A stretch of DNA of 64,000 nucleotides from Streptomyces sp. L2. GTDB lineage: Bacteria; Actinomycetota; Actinomycetes; Streptomycetales; Streptomycetaceae. Numbering within the stretch: the first letter of the stretch is position 1; each line of letters starts with the position of its first letter. The stretch covers positions 1,798,001 to 1,862,000 of the forward strand of contig NZ_QBDT01000001.1 in assembly GCF_004124325.1 (NCBI RefSeq), read 5' to 3'. The translations under genes and the position numbers were made by a program. The notes beneath the pieces are model-generated. The model saw only the letters and a list, made by a program, of their open reading frames with translations. It was not told the origin of the DNA and did no database searches. Shown here one piece after another: positions 57,062 through 64,000 of the stretch.

Positions 57062-57407
57062 TGTCGAGTCCCGGCCCTTCCGCGTGAGAGGTGTGCGATC
57101 GGTTCGTGGTCCACGGTAGGGGTGGAGGGCGGCGGGGTCGCTTGTCCGGGGTGTACGGGTGCGGGGGGTCGATACGCCGGTTTGGCGGGGTGGGGTGGGG
57201 TGGGCCCGGGGGTTTCTCGCCCCCGCCGCCCCTACCCGTCCCGTCCTTCAGGGGCTCCGCCCCTGGACCCCGGTCGGCCTTCGGGCGGCGGGCGCCGTCG
57301 CCGGGTGCGGGCACGCTGGGGCTGGTCGCGCAGTTCCCCGCGCCCCTGGCGGGACTGCAGCGCGGTCGGCCGTGCAGCGACCGTGACTGCGACTCCTCTC
57401 AGCCCCC
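57062..57407. other. Intergenic region PucR gene / aldehyde dehydrogenase gene
   Basis: 346 bases with a G-rich stretch, a GGGGCTCCGCCCC hairpin near 57249-57262 and one copy of a common Streptomyces repeat (57320-57349). The aldehyde dehydrogenase promoter must be here; no boxes are assigned. No gene is seen. Confidence 0.6.
57320..57349. repeat. Common Streptomyces extragenic repeat
   Basis: GCTGGTCGCGCAGTTCCCCG followed by CGCCCCT is a very frequent intergenic motif in Streptomyces genomes. The same leading GCTGGTCGCG occurs in the repeat at 47621. Confidence 0.75.
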
Positions 57408-58988
57408 TCAGTCGCCGGACTGGCCGGAGGACGTCGCCTTCAGGGCCAGCCAGAGTTCCATTCGGGCGTCGGGGTCGTCGAGGGAGCGGCCGAGGATCTC
57501 CTCGACGCGGCGCATGCGGTAGCGGAGGGTGTGGCGGTGGACCCCGAGGTCGGCGGCGGCGGCGTCCCACTGGCCGTGGCGGGAGAGCCAGGCGCGGAGG
57601 GACGCGACCAGGTCGCCGCGGCCCGTGGCGTCGTGCTCGTGGAGGGCGCGCAGCAGGCCGTCGGCGAAGGCCCGTACCGCGTCGTCGGCCAGCAGGGGCA
57701 GCACCGAACCGGCCGCGACCTGCTCGTGCTCGACCAGGACCCGGCCGCGCCGCCGGGCCACGGACAGCGCCTGCTCGGCCTGCTTGTAGGCGGCGGCAGC
57801 GGCGACGGTGCCGACGGGTGCCGACAGGCCGACGACCAGTTCGTCCTCGTCGCCCGCCGGTTCGGGCACGGCCCGCGCCGACTCCAGCGCGGCGGCGTGC
57901 GCGGCGCAGGCGGCCACGGCCGCGCCGCCGTCGGCCGCGAGCACCACCAGCCGCTCCCCCTCCGGTACGACGAGGACGGCCTCGCCGGAGCGGGCCGCGG
58001 CCGACTCGGCCGCTTCGGTGAGGGCCCCGAGGGGGTCCCCGCCGGCCGGCTGTTCGGCGACGATCATCCGGAACGGGGCGTCGAGCAGCCCGCCGTACAG
58101 GTCGCCGGCGACGGCCCGGGCGTGGTCGGGCTGCCCGGCGAGCAGCATGCGCAGCACCGCCGCCCCGATCCGCTGCTCGGCCGCGTGCAGCGAGCGGGAG
58201 CGTTCGGTGGTGAGGGTGAGCAGGGCGATGGCGGAGTGGACGGCGTAGCGCTCGGCGGTGCCGAGGGTGGCGGCCGTGCCCACGGCGAGGGCCGCGCGCG
58301 GCCGGCGGCCGGTGCCGAGAGAGTGCAGTTCGATCCGGTCCTCGTGTTCGGGGCCGCCGACCACCGCGGAGGCGGGTGCCGGCCGGTCCCGGAGCCGTTC
58401 CACGTCCGGGGTGAGCCGCGCCGCCCTGCGGCCCGCCCATTCGGGCGCGGTGGCGACGACGGCGCCGGACGCGTCGTAGAGGGCCGCCCACCCGTCGACC
58501 TGGCCGGCGAGCGCGGCGAGGAGCCCCTCGGGGCCGGCGGTGAGAGCCTGCTTGGTGAGTTCGCGCTGGGCTGCGAAGCCCGCCGTGACCGCCCGGTACT
58601 GGTCGGCGGCGATCGCGGCGGACACCGCCTTGCTGATCGCGAGGAACGGGGTGCGCCGGGGCACCTCCAGCAGCGGCAGCCCCTCCTCCGCGGCGGCGTC
58701 GACGAGTGCGGCGGGGATGTCGTCGTAGTTGACGCCTATCGCGAAGCCCAGCCCGACCACACCGGCCCCGGCCAGCCGCTTCACGTAGCGGCGCATCGCC
58801 ACCGGGTCCTCCGCGTCCAGCTTGAGGGCGGTGATCAGCAGCAGCTCCCCGCCCTCCATGTAGGGGACGGGGTCGGCCAGCTCGCTGACGTGGGCCCAGC
58901 GGACGGGCACGTCGAGGCGGTCCTCCCCCGCGCGCACGGTCAGCTTGAGCGCGGTGTGGTGGACGAGCGAGGCGAGCGTCGGGGGCAT
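57408..58988 (-). CDS. PucR-family transcriptional regulator
   Basis: 526-residue regulator with an N-terminal PucR domain (VRWAHVSELADPVPYMEGGE), a GGDEF-like middle region and a C-terminal PucR-type helix-turn-helix (AAADLGVHRHTLRYRMRRVE). PucR proteins respond to catabolic substrates such as purines, GABA or polyamines. It lies upstream of the aldehyde dehydrogenase gene in the same direction and near gabT, so it probably controls them. ATG 58988 follows GAAGG. Confidence 0.93.
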   Translation of the reverse strand: MPPTLASLVHHTALKLTVRAGEDRLDVPVRWAHVSELADPVPYMEGGELLLITALKLDAEDPVAMRRYVKRLAGAGVVGLGFAIGVNYDDIPAALVDAAAEEGLPLLEVPRRTPFLAISKAVSAAIAADQYRAVTAGFAAQRELTKQALTAGPEGLLAALAGQVDGWAALYDASGAVVATAPEWAGRRAARLTPDVERLRDRPAPASAVVGGPEHEDRIELHSLGTGRRPRAALAVGTAATLGTAERYAVHSAIALLTLTTERSRSLHAAEQRIGAAVLRMLLAGQPDHARAVAGDLYGGLLDAPFRMIVAEQPAGGDPLGALTEAAESAAARSGEAVLVVPEGERLVVLAADGGAAVAACAAHAAALESARAVPEPAGDEDELVVGLSAPVGTVAAAAAYKQAEQALSVARRRGRVLVEHEQVAAGSVLPLLADDAVRAFADGLLRALHEHDATGRGDLVASLRAWLSRHGQWDAAAADLGVHRHTLRYRMRRVEEILGRSLDDPDARMELWLALKATSSGQSGD

Positions 58989-59128
58989 GGTGCCTTCAAG
59001 GAGTTTCGAAGAACGACGTTCCGGATTTTTGGCCGTCGCGTATGAACAGCCTAGGCCGATTCTGCCGCACCGTACGATCCGTCGATCCCCGCAGCCCGCC
59101 GCCCGCCACTCCCCGCCGGCATCGGACC

Positions 59129-61297
59129 TCAGCTCCGCAGGTCCACCAGTACCGGGGGCGCGTGCTCGCCGCGCACGGTCGTCAGGGACAGCACCGCGTG
59201 GCCCGGTGGGACGGCGTGCGCCAGTTCGGAGGCGGACCAGCGTTCGCGTTCGACCTGCCGGACGGTGACGGCCCGGGCGGTCGGCGCCTGGCCGGTGATG
59301 ACCCGGCGCAGCATGTGCACGGCCTTGCCGGCCGGGGTCTCGGCGATGATCTGCCGGTCGGTGACGTCCCGGGTCTCGGTCCACTCCTTGCCCCAGACCT
59401 CGGCGAAGTCCTGTCCGTCCCAGGGGGTGAGCCCGGACAGGGCCATCCGGCACCCGGTCGCGCCGAGCAGCGGCCCGCGCAGCGGCCGGGGTACGTCGTC
59501 CAGGGTGCGCAGGGTGAGGACGGCGCCGGCGCCGGCGGACCGGAGCCGCTGGATGCCGCGCACGGCCTCCGGGGTGACGGCGCCGGTGGCGTCGTCGAGC
59601 AGCAGGCAGGCGAACAGGGACCGGTCCTCGCGGGCCGCGACGCTTGCCGTGAACTGGGCGAGGACGAGGCGGGCGAGGATCCGGGAGGCGTCGGCGTGGC
59701 CGCGCTGCGGCAGGTCGATGCGGACGCGGACGGGGTGGTCGAGCGCCTTCAGGGAGAACGGCCGAGACTGTCCGGAGGTGCCGAAGAAGGAGGCGAAGGC
59801 GGGCCGGTCGAGCAGGGCGATCCGGTCGGCGAGGACCGTGCCGACGTCCCCGGGGTGGGCCATCTGCCGTTCGCGGGCGTCGAGTTCGCGCAGCAGCGAC
59901 TCCTGCCCGGTGTCGGTGAGCGCCTTGCGCAGGGCGGCCAGCGGGCCGGGGGTGCCGTCGAGGAGCTGGCGCAGTTCGGGGACGGACGGGAAGCGGTCGT
60001 GGACGGCGCGGAACGGTCCGAGGAGCTGGGCGAGGACGGTGGTGGAGCGGCGGCTGTCGCCGCCGGGGTGCGGGTCGGTGAGGTCGCCGACGAGGGCCTC
60101 GGCAAGTATGGCGGCGGCCTCGTCGGGGTCGGTGGTGCCGCCGTAGAGGTCGAGGTCGTAGACGGACTCGGAATGTCCGATGCGGACGACGACGTCGTAG
60201 GACTCGGCCGGGCCGAGTCCCGCGCCGGCGGCGCCGACCACGACGACGGCGGCGCGGCCGGCGAGGGCGTGCAGACAGAGCGACTCGGCGAGCGGCCGGA
60301 CCAGGGTGCCGGTCTTGCCGGAGCCGGCCGGGCCGACGGCGACCAGGGAGGTGCCGAGCAGGTCGGGGTCGAGGGCGAGTCCGGCGCCCCGGTAGCCGTA
60401 GGGGTTGCGGGGGTCGTCGGCGGCGGTGCCCAGGCGGACCTGACCGGTGAGCAGGTCGTGCCGGGCGTGCCGGGCGGGCAGGTCGCGGTCGCCGGAGGGG
60501 TGGGCGCAGGCGGCGGCGCCGTCGGTGAGCACCGCACTGGTGAAGGCGGCGAGGCTGTGCCGGCCGGACCGCACGCCCTGCCAGGCGCGGTTGATCCGGG
60601 CGTGGTCGACGTCCCGGAGGAGGCCGGCCCTGGCCTCGGTGGCGAGTCGTTCGGCGGCCTCCGGGGCGCCGGCCCGGCGCAGCTGCGGCCACTCGGCGGG
60701 GTCCTGCTCGGGGGCGGGCGGCGGGACCTCCTCGGGCCTCCCTTGCGTCCAGGCGGGCGGGCCGTAGCGGCGCCAGACCTCGCCCCAGCGGCCGAGGCGG
60801 CCGACGACCAGCATGATGGCGAGGGCGATGACCGTGTAGTAGCCGTACCAGAGGATGGCGTTGCCGACGCGGTCGTTGCTCTGCCGCCAGGAGTCCGGGG
60901 TGAACAGTTCCAGGGGCAGCACCCACCAGCCGCCGAGATAGCCGTTCCACAGCAGGGACCAGACCAGCCAGCCCACCAGGAACGCGATCAGCGCGCCGCT
61001 GAGCAGTTGCCGGGCGGGGATCCGCTCGGGTTCCTCGGCGGGGCGGGGCCGGTGCCCGAACCGCCAGACGCCGGGCGCCGCCTCCGGGCGCGGGGCGCGC
61101 AGCCAGGTCAGGTACGCCGACCCGTCGGGCCTCGGCGGGGCGCCGGGCGGAGCCGCGGGCATGGGCGGTACGGCGGAGCTCCGGGCGGGCGGCCCGGAGC
61201 CGGCCGCGGGCGGCGTGGAGCCCTCCGCCGGTGCCGCAGGGCGTGGCACCGGATGCGCGTGCGTGCCGCGCGGGTCCCGGGTCCCGTCGCTGTCCAT
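59129..61297 (-). CDS. Membrane-anchored VirD4/TraD-like ATPase
   Basis: 722-residue protein. A Pro/Ala-rich N-terminus is followed by two transmembrane helices (about 98-118 and 147-166), then a cytoplasmic P-loop domain with VAVGPAGSGKTGTLV (Lys328) and a Walker B segment LFACLLLDDATGAV. C-terminal segments (GATGCRMALSGLTPWDGQDF) resemble type IV coupling proteins. No other conjugation or type IV secretion genes are nearby. In Streptomyces this is a solitary chromosomal gene of unknown role. ATG 61297 follows AGGGGG. Confidence 0.82.
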   Translation of the reverse strand: MDSDGTRDPRGTHAHPVPRPAAPAEGSTPPAAGSGPPARSSAVPPMPAAPPGAPPRPDGSAYLTWLRAPRPEAAPGVWRFGHRPRPAEEPERIPARQLLSGALIAFLVGWLVWSLLWNGYLGGWWVLPLELFTPDSWRQSNDRVGNAILWYGYYTVIALAIMLVVGRLGRWGEVWRRYGPPAWTQGRPEEVPPPAPEQDPAEWPQLRRAGAPEAAERLATEARAGLLRDVDHARINRAWQGVRSGRHSLAAFTSAVLTDGAAACAHPSGDRDLPARHARHDLLTGQVRLGTAADDPRNPYGYRGAGLALDPDLLGTSLVAVGPAGSGKTGTLVRPLAESLCLHALAGRAAVVVVGAAGAGLGPAESYDVVVRIGHSESVYDLDLYGGTTDPDEAAAILAEALVGDLTDPHPGGDSRRSTTVLAQLLGPFRAVHDRFPSVPELRQLLDGTPGPLAALRKALTDTGQESLLRELDARERQMAHPGDVGTVLADRIALLDRPAFASFFGTSGQSRPFSLKALDHPVRVRIDLPQRGHADASRILARLVLAQFTASVAAREDRSLFACLLLDDATGAVTPEAVRGIQRLRSAGAGAVLTLRTLDDVPRPLRGPLLGATGCRMALSGLTPWDGQDFAEVWGKEWTETRDVTDRQIIAETPAGKAVHMLRRVITGQAPTARAVTVRQVERERWSASELAHAVPPGHAVLSLTTVRGEHAPPVLVDLRS

Positions 61298-61547
61298 CTG
61301 CTGTGCCCCCTGACCTGCCGTTCCGTCCACCGTCAGCGAGCCAATCTAACGCCCCGACAGGGCGAGTTCACCGCTTACGCGGCCGAGAGGGCGGGCCGAC
61401 CGGGCGTACCTCCTGCCGGGCTGCTATGTCCACCACGGACAACGGGCCCCGGCGACAACGCCCACATGGAGCATGCCCACTGTCCGGTCGTGGTCCTAGC
61501 CTGCGAGAAAAGAACGAAAGTGTCCCGCAATACCCCAGGAGCCCCGC

Positions 61548-62882
61548 ATGACCGCACTTCCGCAGGAGCGCCGCGTCGTCACCGCCATCCCCGGCCCGAA
61601 GTCGCAGGAGCTGCAGGTCCGCCGTACCGCCGCGGTCGCGCAGGGCGTGGGCTCCGTGCTGCCCGTGTTCACCACGCGCGCGGGCGGCGGGATCATCGAG
61701 GACGTCGACGGCAACCGCCTGATCGACTTCGGCTCCGGCATCGCCGTGACCAGCGTCGGCGCGTCCGCCGAGGCCGTCGTCCGCCGCGCGAGCGCCCAGC
61801 TCGCCGACTTCACCCACACCTGCTTCATGGTCACCCCCTACGAGGGCTACGTGGAGGTCGCCGAGGCGCTCGCCGAGCTGACCCCGGGCGACCACGCGAA
61901 GAAGTCGGCGCTGTTCAACAGCGGCGCCGAGGCCGTCGAGAACGCCGTCAAGATCGCCCGCGCCTACACCAAGCGCCAGGCGATCGTCGTGTTCGACCAC
62001 GGCTACCACGGCCGTACGAACCTCACGATGGCGCTGACCGCGAAGAACATGCCGTACAAGCACGGCTTCGGTCCGTTCGCGCCCGAGGTGTACCGCGTCC
62101 CGGTGGCCTACGGCTACCGCTGGCCGACCGGCCCGGAGAACGCGGGCCCCGAGGCCGCCCAGCAGGCCATCGACCAGATCACCAAGCAGGTCGGCCCGGA
62201 CAACGTGGCCGCGATCATCATCGAGCCGGTGCTCGGTGAGGGCGGCTTCATCGAGCCGGCCAAGGGCTTCCTGCCCGCGATCCGTCAGTTCGCCGCCGAC
62301 AACGGCATCGTGTTCGTCGCCGACGAGATCCAGTCCGGCTTCTGCCGCACCGGCCAGTGGTTCGCGTGCGAGGACGAGGGCATCGTCCCGGACCTGATCA
62401 CCACGGCCAAGGGCATCGCCGGCGGTCTGCCGCTGGCCGCCGTGACCGGCCGCGCGGAGATCATGGACGCCGCGCACGCGGGCGGCCTGGGCGGCACGTA
62501 CGGCGGCAACCCGGTGGCCTGCGCCGGTGCGCTCGGCGCCATCGAGACCATGAAGGAGCTGGACCTCAACGCCAAGGCGAAGAACATCGAGGCGGTCATG
62601 AAGTCCCGCCTCGCCGCCATGGCCGAGAAGTTCGACGTGATCGGTGACGTCCGCGGCCGCGGCGCCATGATCGCGATCGAGCTGGTCAAGGACCGCGCCA
62701 CCAAGGAGCCGAACCCGGAGGCGACCGCCGCGCTGGCCAAGGCCTGCCACGCCGAGGGCCTGCTGGTCCTGACCTGTGGCACCTACGGCAACGTGCTGCG
62801 CTTCCTGCCCCCGCTGGTCATCGGCGAGGACCTGCTGAACGAGGGCCTCGACATCATCGAGCAGGCGTTCGCGCGCATCTGA
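61548..62882 (+). CDS. gabT: 4-aminobutyrate--2-oxoglutarate transaminase
   Basis: PLP-dependent class III aminotransferase that converts GABA to succinic semialdehyde. The 444-residue product has Asp259 (FVADEIQSGF) and the PLP lysine Lys288 (LITTAKGIAGG), plus FNSGAEAVENAVKIAR and GLGGTYGGNPVAC. ATG 61548 follows CAGGAG. It is divergent from the VirD4-like gene, with 250 bases between. Terminators follow. Together with the aldehyde dehydrogenase and PucR genes it suggests GABA/polyamine use. Confidence 0.95.
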   Translation: MTALPQERRVVTAIPGPKSQELQVRRTAAVAQGVGSVLPVFTTRAGGGIIEDVDGNRLIDFGSGIAVTSVGASAEAVVRRASAQLADFTHTCFMVTPYEGYVEVAEALAELTPGDHAKKSALFNSGAEAVENAVKIARAYTKRQAIVVFDHGYHGRTNLTMALTAKNMPYKHGFGPFAPEVYRVPVAYGYRWPTGPENAGPEAAQQAIDQITKQVGPDNVAAIIIEPVLGEGGFIEPAKGFLPAIRQFAADNGIVFVADEIQSGFCRTGQWFACEDEGIVPDLITTAKGIAGGLPLAAVTGRAEIMDAAHAGGLGGTYGGNPVACAGALGAIETMKELDLNAKAKNIEAVMKSRLAAMAEKFDVIGDVRGRGAMIAIELVKDRATKEPNPEATAALAKACHAEGLLVLTCGTYGNVLRFLPPLVIGEDLLNEGLDIIEQAFARI

Positions 62883-63017
62883 GCACCCTGTTCGCACCGC
62901 TGAGGGACGCTGCGGCAGGCCGTGTGAAGAAGGTGTGCGAGGTGGATGGCGGGACGCGATTCCGTCTGCCCAAGCGCCACCGGCTGCCGTAGGTTCTTCT
63001 CAGTTGAGAGATACACC

Positions 63018-63041
63018 CCGCCCGCAGGGGACTGCGGGCGG
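63018..63041 (+). terminator. Hairpin downstream of gabT
   Basis: A perfect 10-bp stem (63018-63027 with 63032-63041) and a 4-base loop, 136 bases after the gabT stop. Confidence 0.55.
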
Positions 63042-63180
63042 CATCGGGCCGGGGCCTCCCCAGCTTCGACCTGGTCGTGCCCTCGCGCACACAACCGGGG
63101 CCTGACGGCTCCGGGATCTCCTCACCGATCGGACGGTCGCCGCCCCAAACCCCCCGGGGCGCGCGACGTTCCGATCCGGA

Positions 63181-63220
63181 CGGCCGCCCCGGAACGACCC
63201 CCCCTGTTCCGGGGCGGCCG
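63181..63220 (+). terminator. Strong terminator between gabT and the PAP2 gene
   Basis: A perfect 15-bp stem (63181-63195 with 63206-63220) enclosing a 10-base C-rich loop. Confidence 0.8.
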
Positions 63221-63284
63221 ACCTCCTTCCCCTCCCGGCCGGCCGTACGGCCTCCTTCTCCGCCGGACCTGCGAAGCTGGGCGG

Positions 63285-64000
63285 GTGCCGACCTCAGCCC
63301 GCCGCCCGTACGCCGTCCTTCTCGCCCTCCTGGGCGTCCCGGCGCTCCTCTTCGCCCTGATCACCTGGCAGGTCCTCACGCACGGCCCGCTGCTGCGCCC
63401 GGACGCGCGGCTGAGCCGGGCCCTGGTCCATCCCGACGGCTTCGCCGAGGTGCTCTCCGACCTCGGCGATGTGCAGGTCGCGGTGCCGGTGCTGCTGCTG
63501 GCCGCCGGCTACGCAGCCTGGCGGGGCCGTGCCAGTGGTACGGACCTGTGGTGGCTGCCGCCGGTGGCCGCCGTCGCCCTGATGGCGCTGCTCCCTGCGA
63601 TCGTCGTCCCGCTGAAGGACTGGACCGCCCGGCCGGGCACGCCGGTGGTGCCGCCGGGGACCGGCTACTTCCCGTCCGGTCATACGGCGACGGCGGCGAT
63701 CGCGTACGGCTCCGCGACCCTGCTGCTCCTCCCCCTGCTCCGCTCCCCCGCCGCACGCCGGACGGCCGTCGGGATCTGCGCGGCCCTCGTGCTCGGGGTG
63801 TCGTACGGGCTGGTCCGGCACGGGTACCACTGGCCGCTGGACGTGGTGGCCAGCTGGTGCCTGTGCACCGTGCTGCTGGCCACCCTGTCCCTGCTGTCGA
63901 GCCGGCGCCTCAGCCGAAGTACGCGTCGAAGTTCTTCTCGAACTCCCAGTTCGAGTAGCGGTCCCAGTTCACCGACCAGGTCATCAGACCGCGCAGCGTG
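63285..64000 (+). CDS. PAP2-superfamily membrane phosphatase, 3' end unresolved
   Basis: Integral membrane phosphatase of the PAP2 type. From GTG 63285 the protein starts VPTSARRPYAVLLALLG and has five or so hydrophobic helices. Motifs are KDWTARPGTP (Lys111), YFPSGHTATA and SYGLVRHGYHWPLDV. The first and third are two residues shorter than the canonical K-x6-RP and R-x5-H-x3-D forms, so activity is uncertain. The frame stays open to the window end and passes antisense through the 3' end of the chitinase gene. Its true stop is outside the window, unless there is a frameshift. Confidence 0.78.
   Translation, partial: MPTSARRPYAVLLALLGVPALLFALITWQVLTHGPLLRPDARLSRALVHPDGFAEVLSDLGDVQVAVPVLLLAAGYAAWRGRASGTDLWWLPPVAAVALMALLPAIVVPLKDWTARPGTPVVPPGTGYFPSGHTATAAIAYGSATLLLLPLLRSPAARRTAVGICAALVLGVSYGLVRHGYHWPLDVVASWCLCTVLLATLSLLSSRRLSRSTRRSSSRTPSSSSGPSSPTRSSDRAA
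63910..64000 (-). CDS. GH18 chitinase, C-terminal end only
   Basis: The last 29 codons of a minus-strand gene read LRGLMTWSVNWDRYSN, then EFEKNFDAYFG and TGA at 63910-63912. This is the typical end of Streptomyces family 18 chitinases (the MTWSVNWD strand closes the TIM barrel). The rest lies beyond the right edge. A chitinase beside gabT agrees with the S. coelicolor gene order as I recall it. Confidence 0.82.
   Translation of the reverse strand, partial: TLRGLMTWSVNWDRYSNWEFEKNFDAYFG

Larger units (their letters stand above)
62883..63284 (+). other. Intergenic region gabT / PAP2 phosphatase
   Basis: 402 bases with two hairpins (63018-63041 and 63181-63220) and no credible gene on either strand. 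A promoter for the PAP2 gene is expected in the last 60 bases but not identified. Confidence 0.6.

Noticed and set aside
57408..60950. 1180-codon minus-strand frame joining PucR to upstream sequence as one fusion protein
   Set aside because: The upstream part is an out-of-frame shadow of the VirD4-like gene; the PucR start with ribosome-binding site is at 58988.
63077..63958. 293-codon plus-strand frame starting at 63077
   Set aside because: Composition is antisense-like and spans a terminator hairpin. The overlapping frame from 63285 has real PAP2 motifs.

Overview
The window is chromosomal DNA of a high-GC actinomycete, almost certainly Streptomyces. The evidence is the strong GC third-position bias, frequent GTG starts, 4-base ATGA/GTGA gene overlaps, and gene order (pnp-rpsO, a type VII secretion locus, ribF, truB-rbfA-infB-nusA-rimP, proS, ispG-rseP-dxr, gabT, chitinase) that matches the S. 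coelicolor chromosome as I remember it. I see no plasmid or phage backbone, tRNA, rRNA or CRISPR array.

Layout. (1) 1-1253: 5' part of pnp and complete rpsO, both minus, separated by a strong hairpin. (2) 1465-27197: a type VII (ESX) secretion locus. It holds divergent eccD and eccC, two non-WXG or extended WXG proteins, a first mycosin, an accessory block of putative substrates and lipoproteins interrupted by an IS630-type transposase fragment (9.2-15.2 kb), the tandem WXG100 genes esxB-esxA, a DUF397 protein, a membrane-anchored beta-propeller protein, a second mycosin (mycP), eccB, and a plus-strand unit eccE - unknown 282-aa gene - 33-codon leader ORF - EspI-like MinD-type ATPase. All core parts (EccB, C, D, E, MycP, EsxA/B) are present, so the machine looks complete.

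(3) 27261-41369: minus-strand translation and ribosome-maturation cluster rimP-nusA-ylxR-infB-ylxP-rbfA-truB, then a 1715-residue protein with a trypsin fold lacking its serine and a STAND/NACHT-like NTPase region, then ribF. A 730-bp repeat-filled gap lies between truB and the large protein. (4) 41716-46593: a plus-strand lipoprotein / ferritin-like / degenerate aminoglycoside-phosphotransferase trio, two GNAT acetyltransferases and proS. (5) 46657-53680: a GNAT gene, the isoprenoid genes ispG and dxr flanking an S2P-type metalloprotease, and a large acyl-CoA dehydrogenase. (6) 53803-64000: a MITE-like inverted repeat, a secreted sedolisin (S53) protease, an aldehyde dehydrogenase, a PucR regulator, a TraD/VirD4-like membrane ATPase, gabT, a PAP2 phosphatase and the 3' end of a GH18 chitinase.

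How it fits together. The ESX proteins form an inner-membrane channel (EccB/C/D/E) energised by EccC and assisted by MycP. EsxA/EsxB and the longer WXG-bearing proteins are likely substrates or co-secreted partners. The accessory block sits at roughly 50% GC in the stretches I sampled, against about 70% around it, and repeats a 'large protein then lipoprotein' layout whose second copy was mostly destroyed at an IS junction, so it looks like an acquired effector module. The ALDH, PucR and GabT genes suggest GABA/polyamine catabolism. The most intriguing single gene is the pseudo-protease/NTPase at 28364-33511, whose architecture resembles proteins of bacterial conflict systems.
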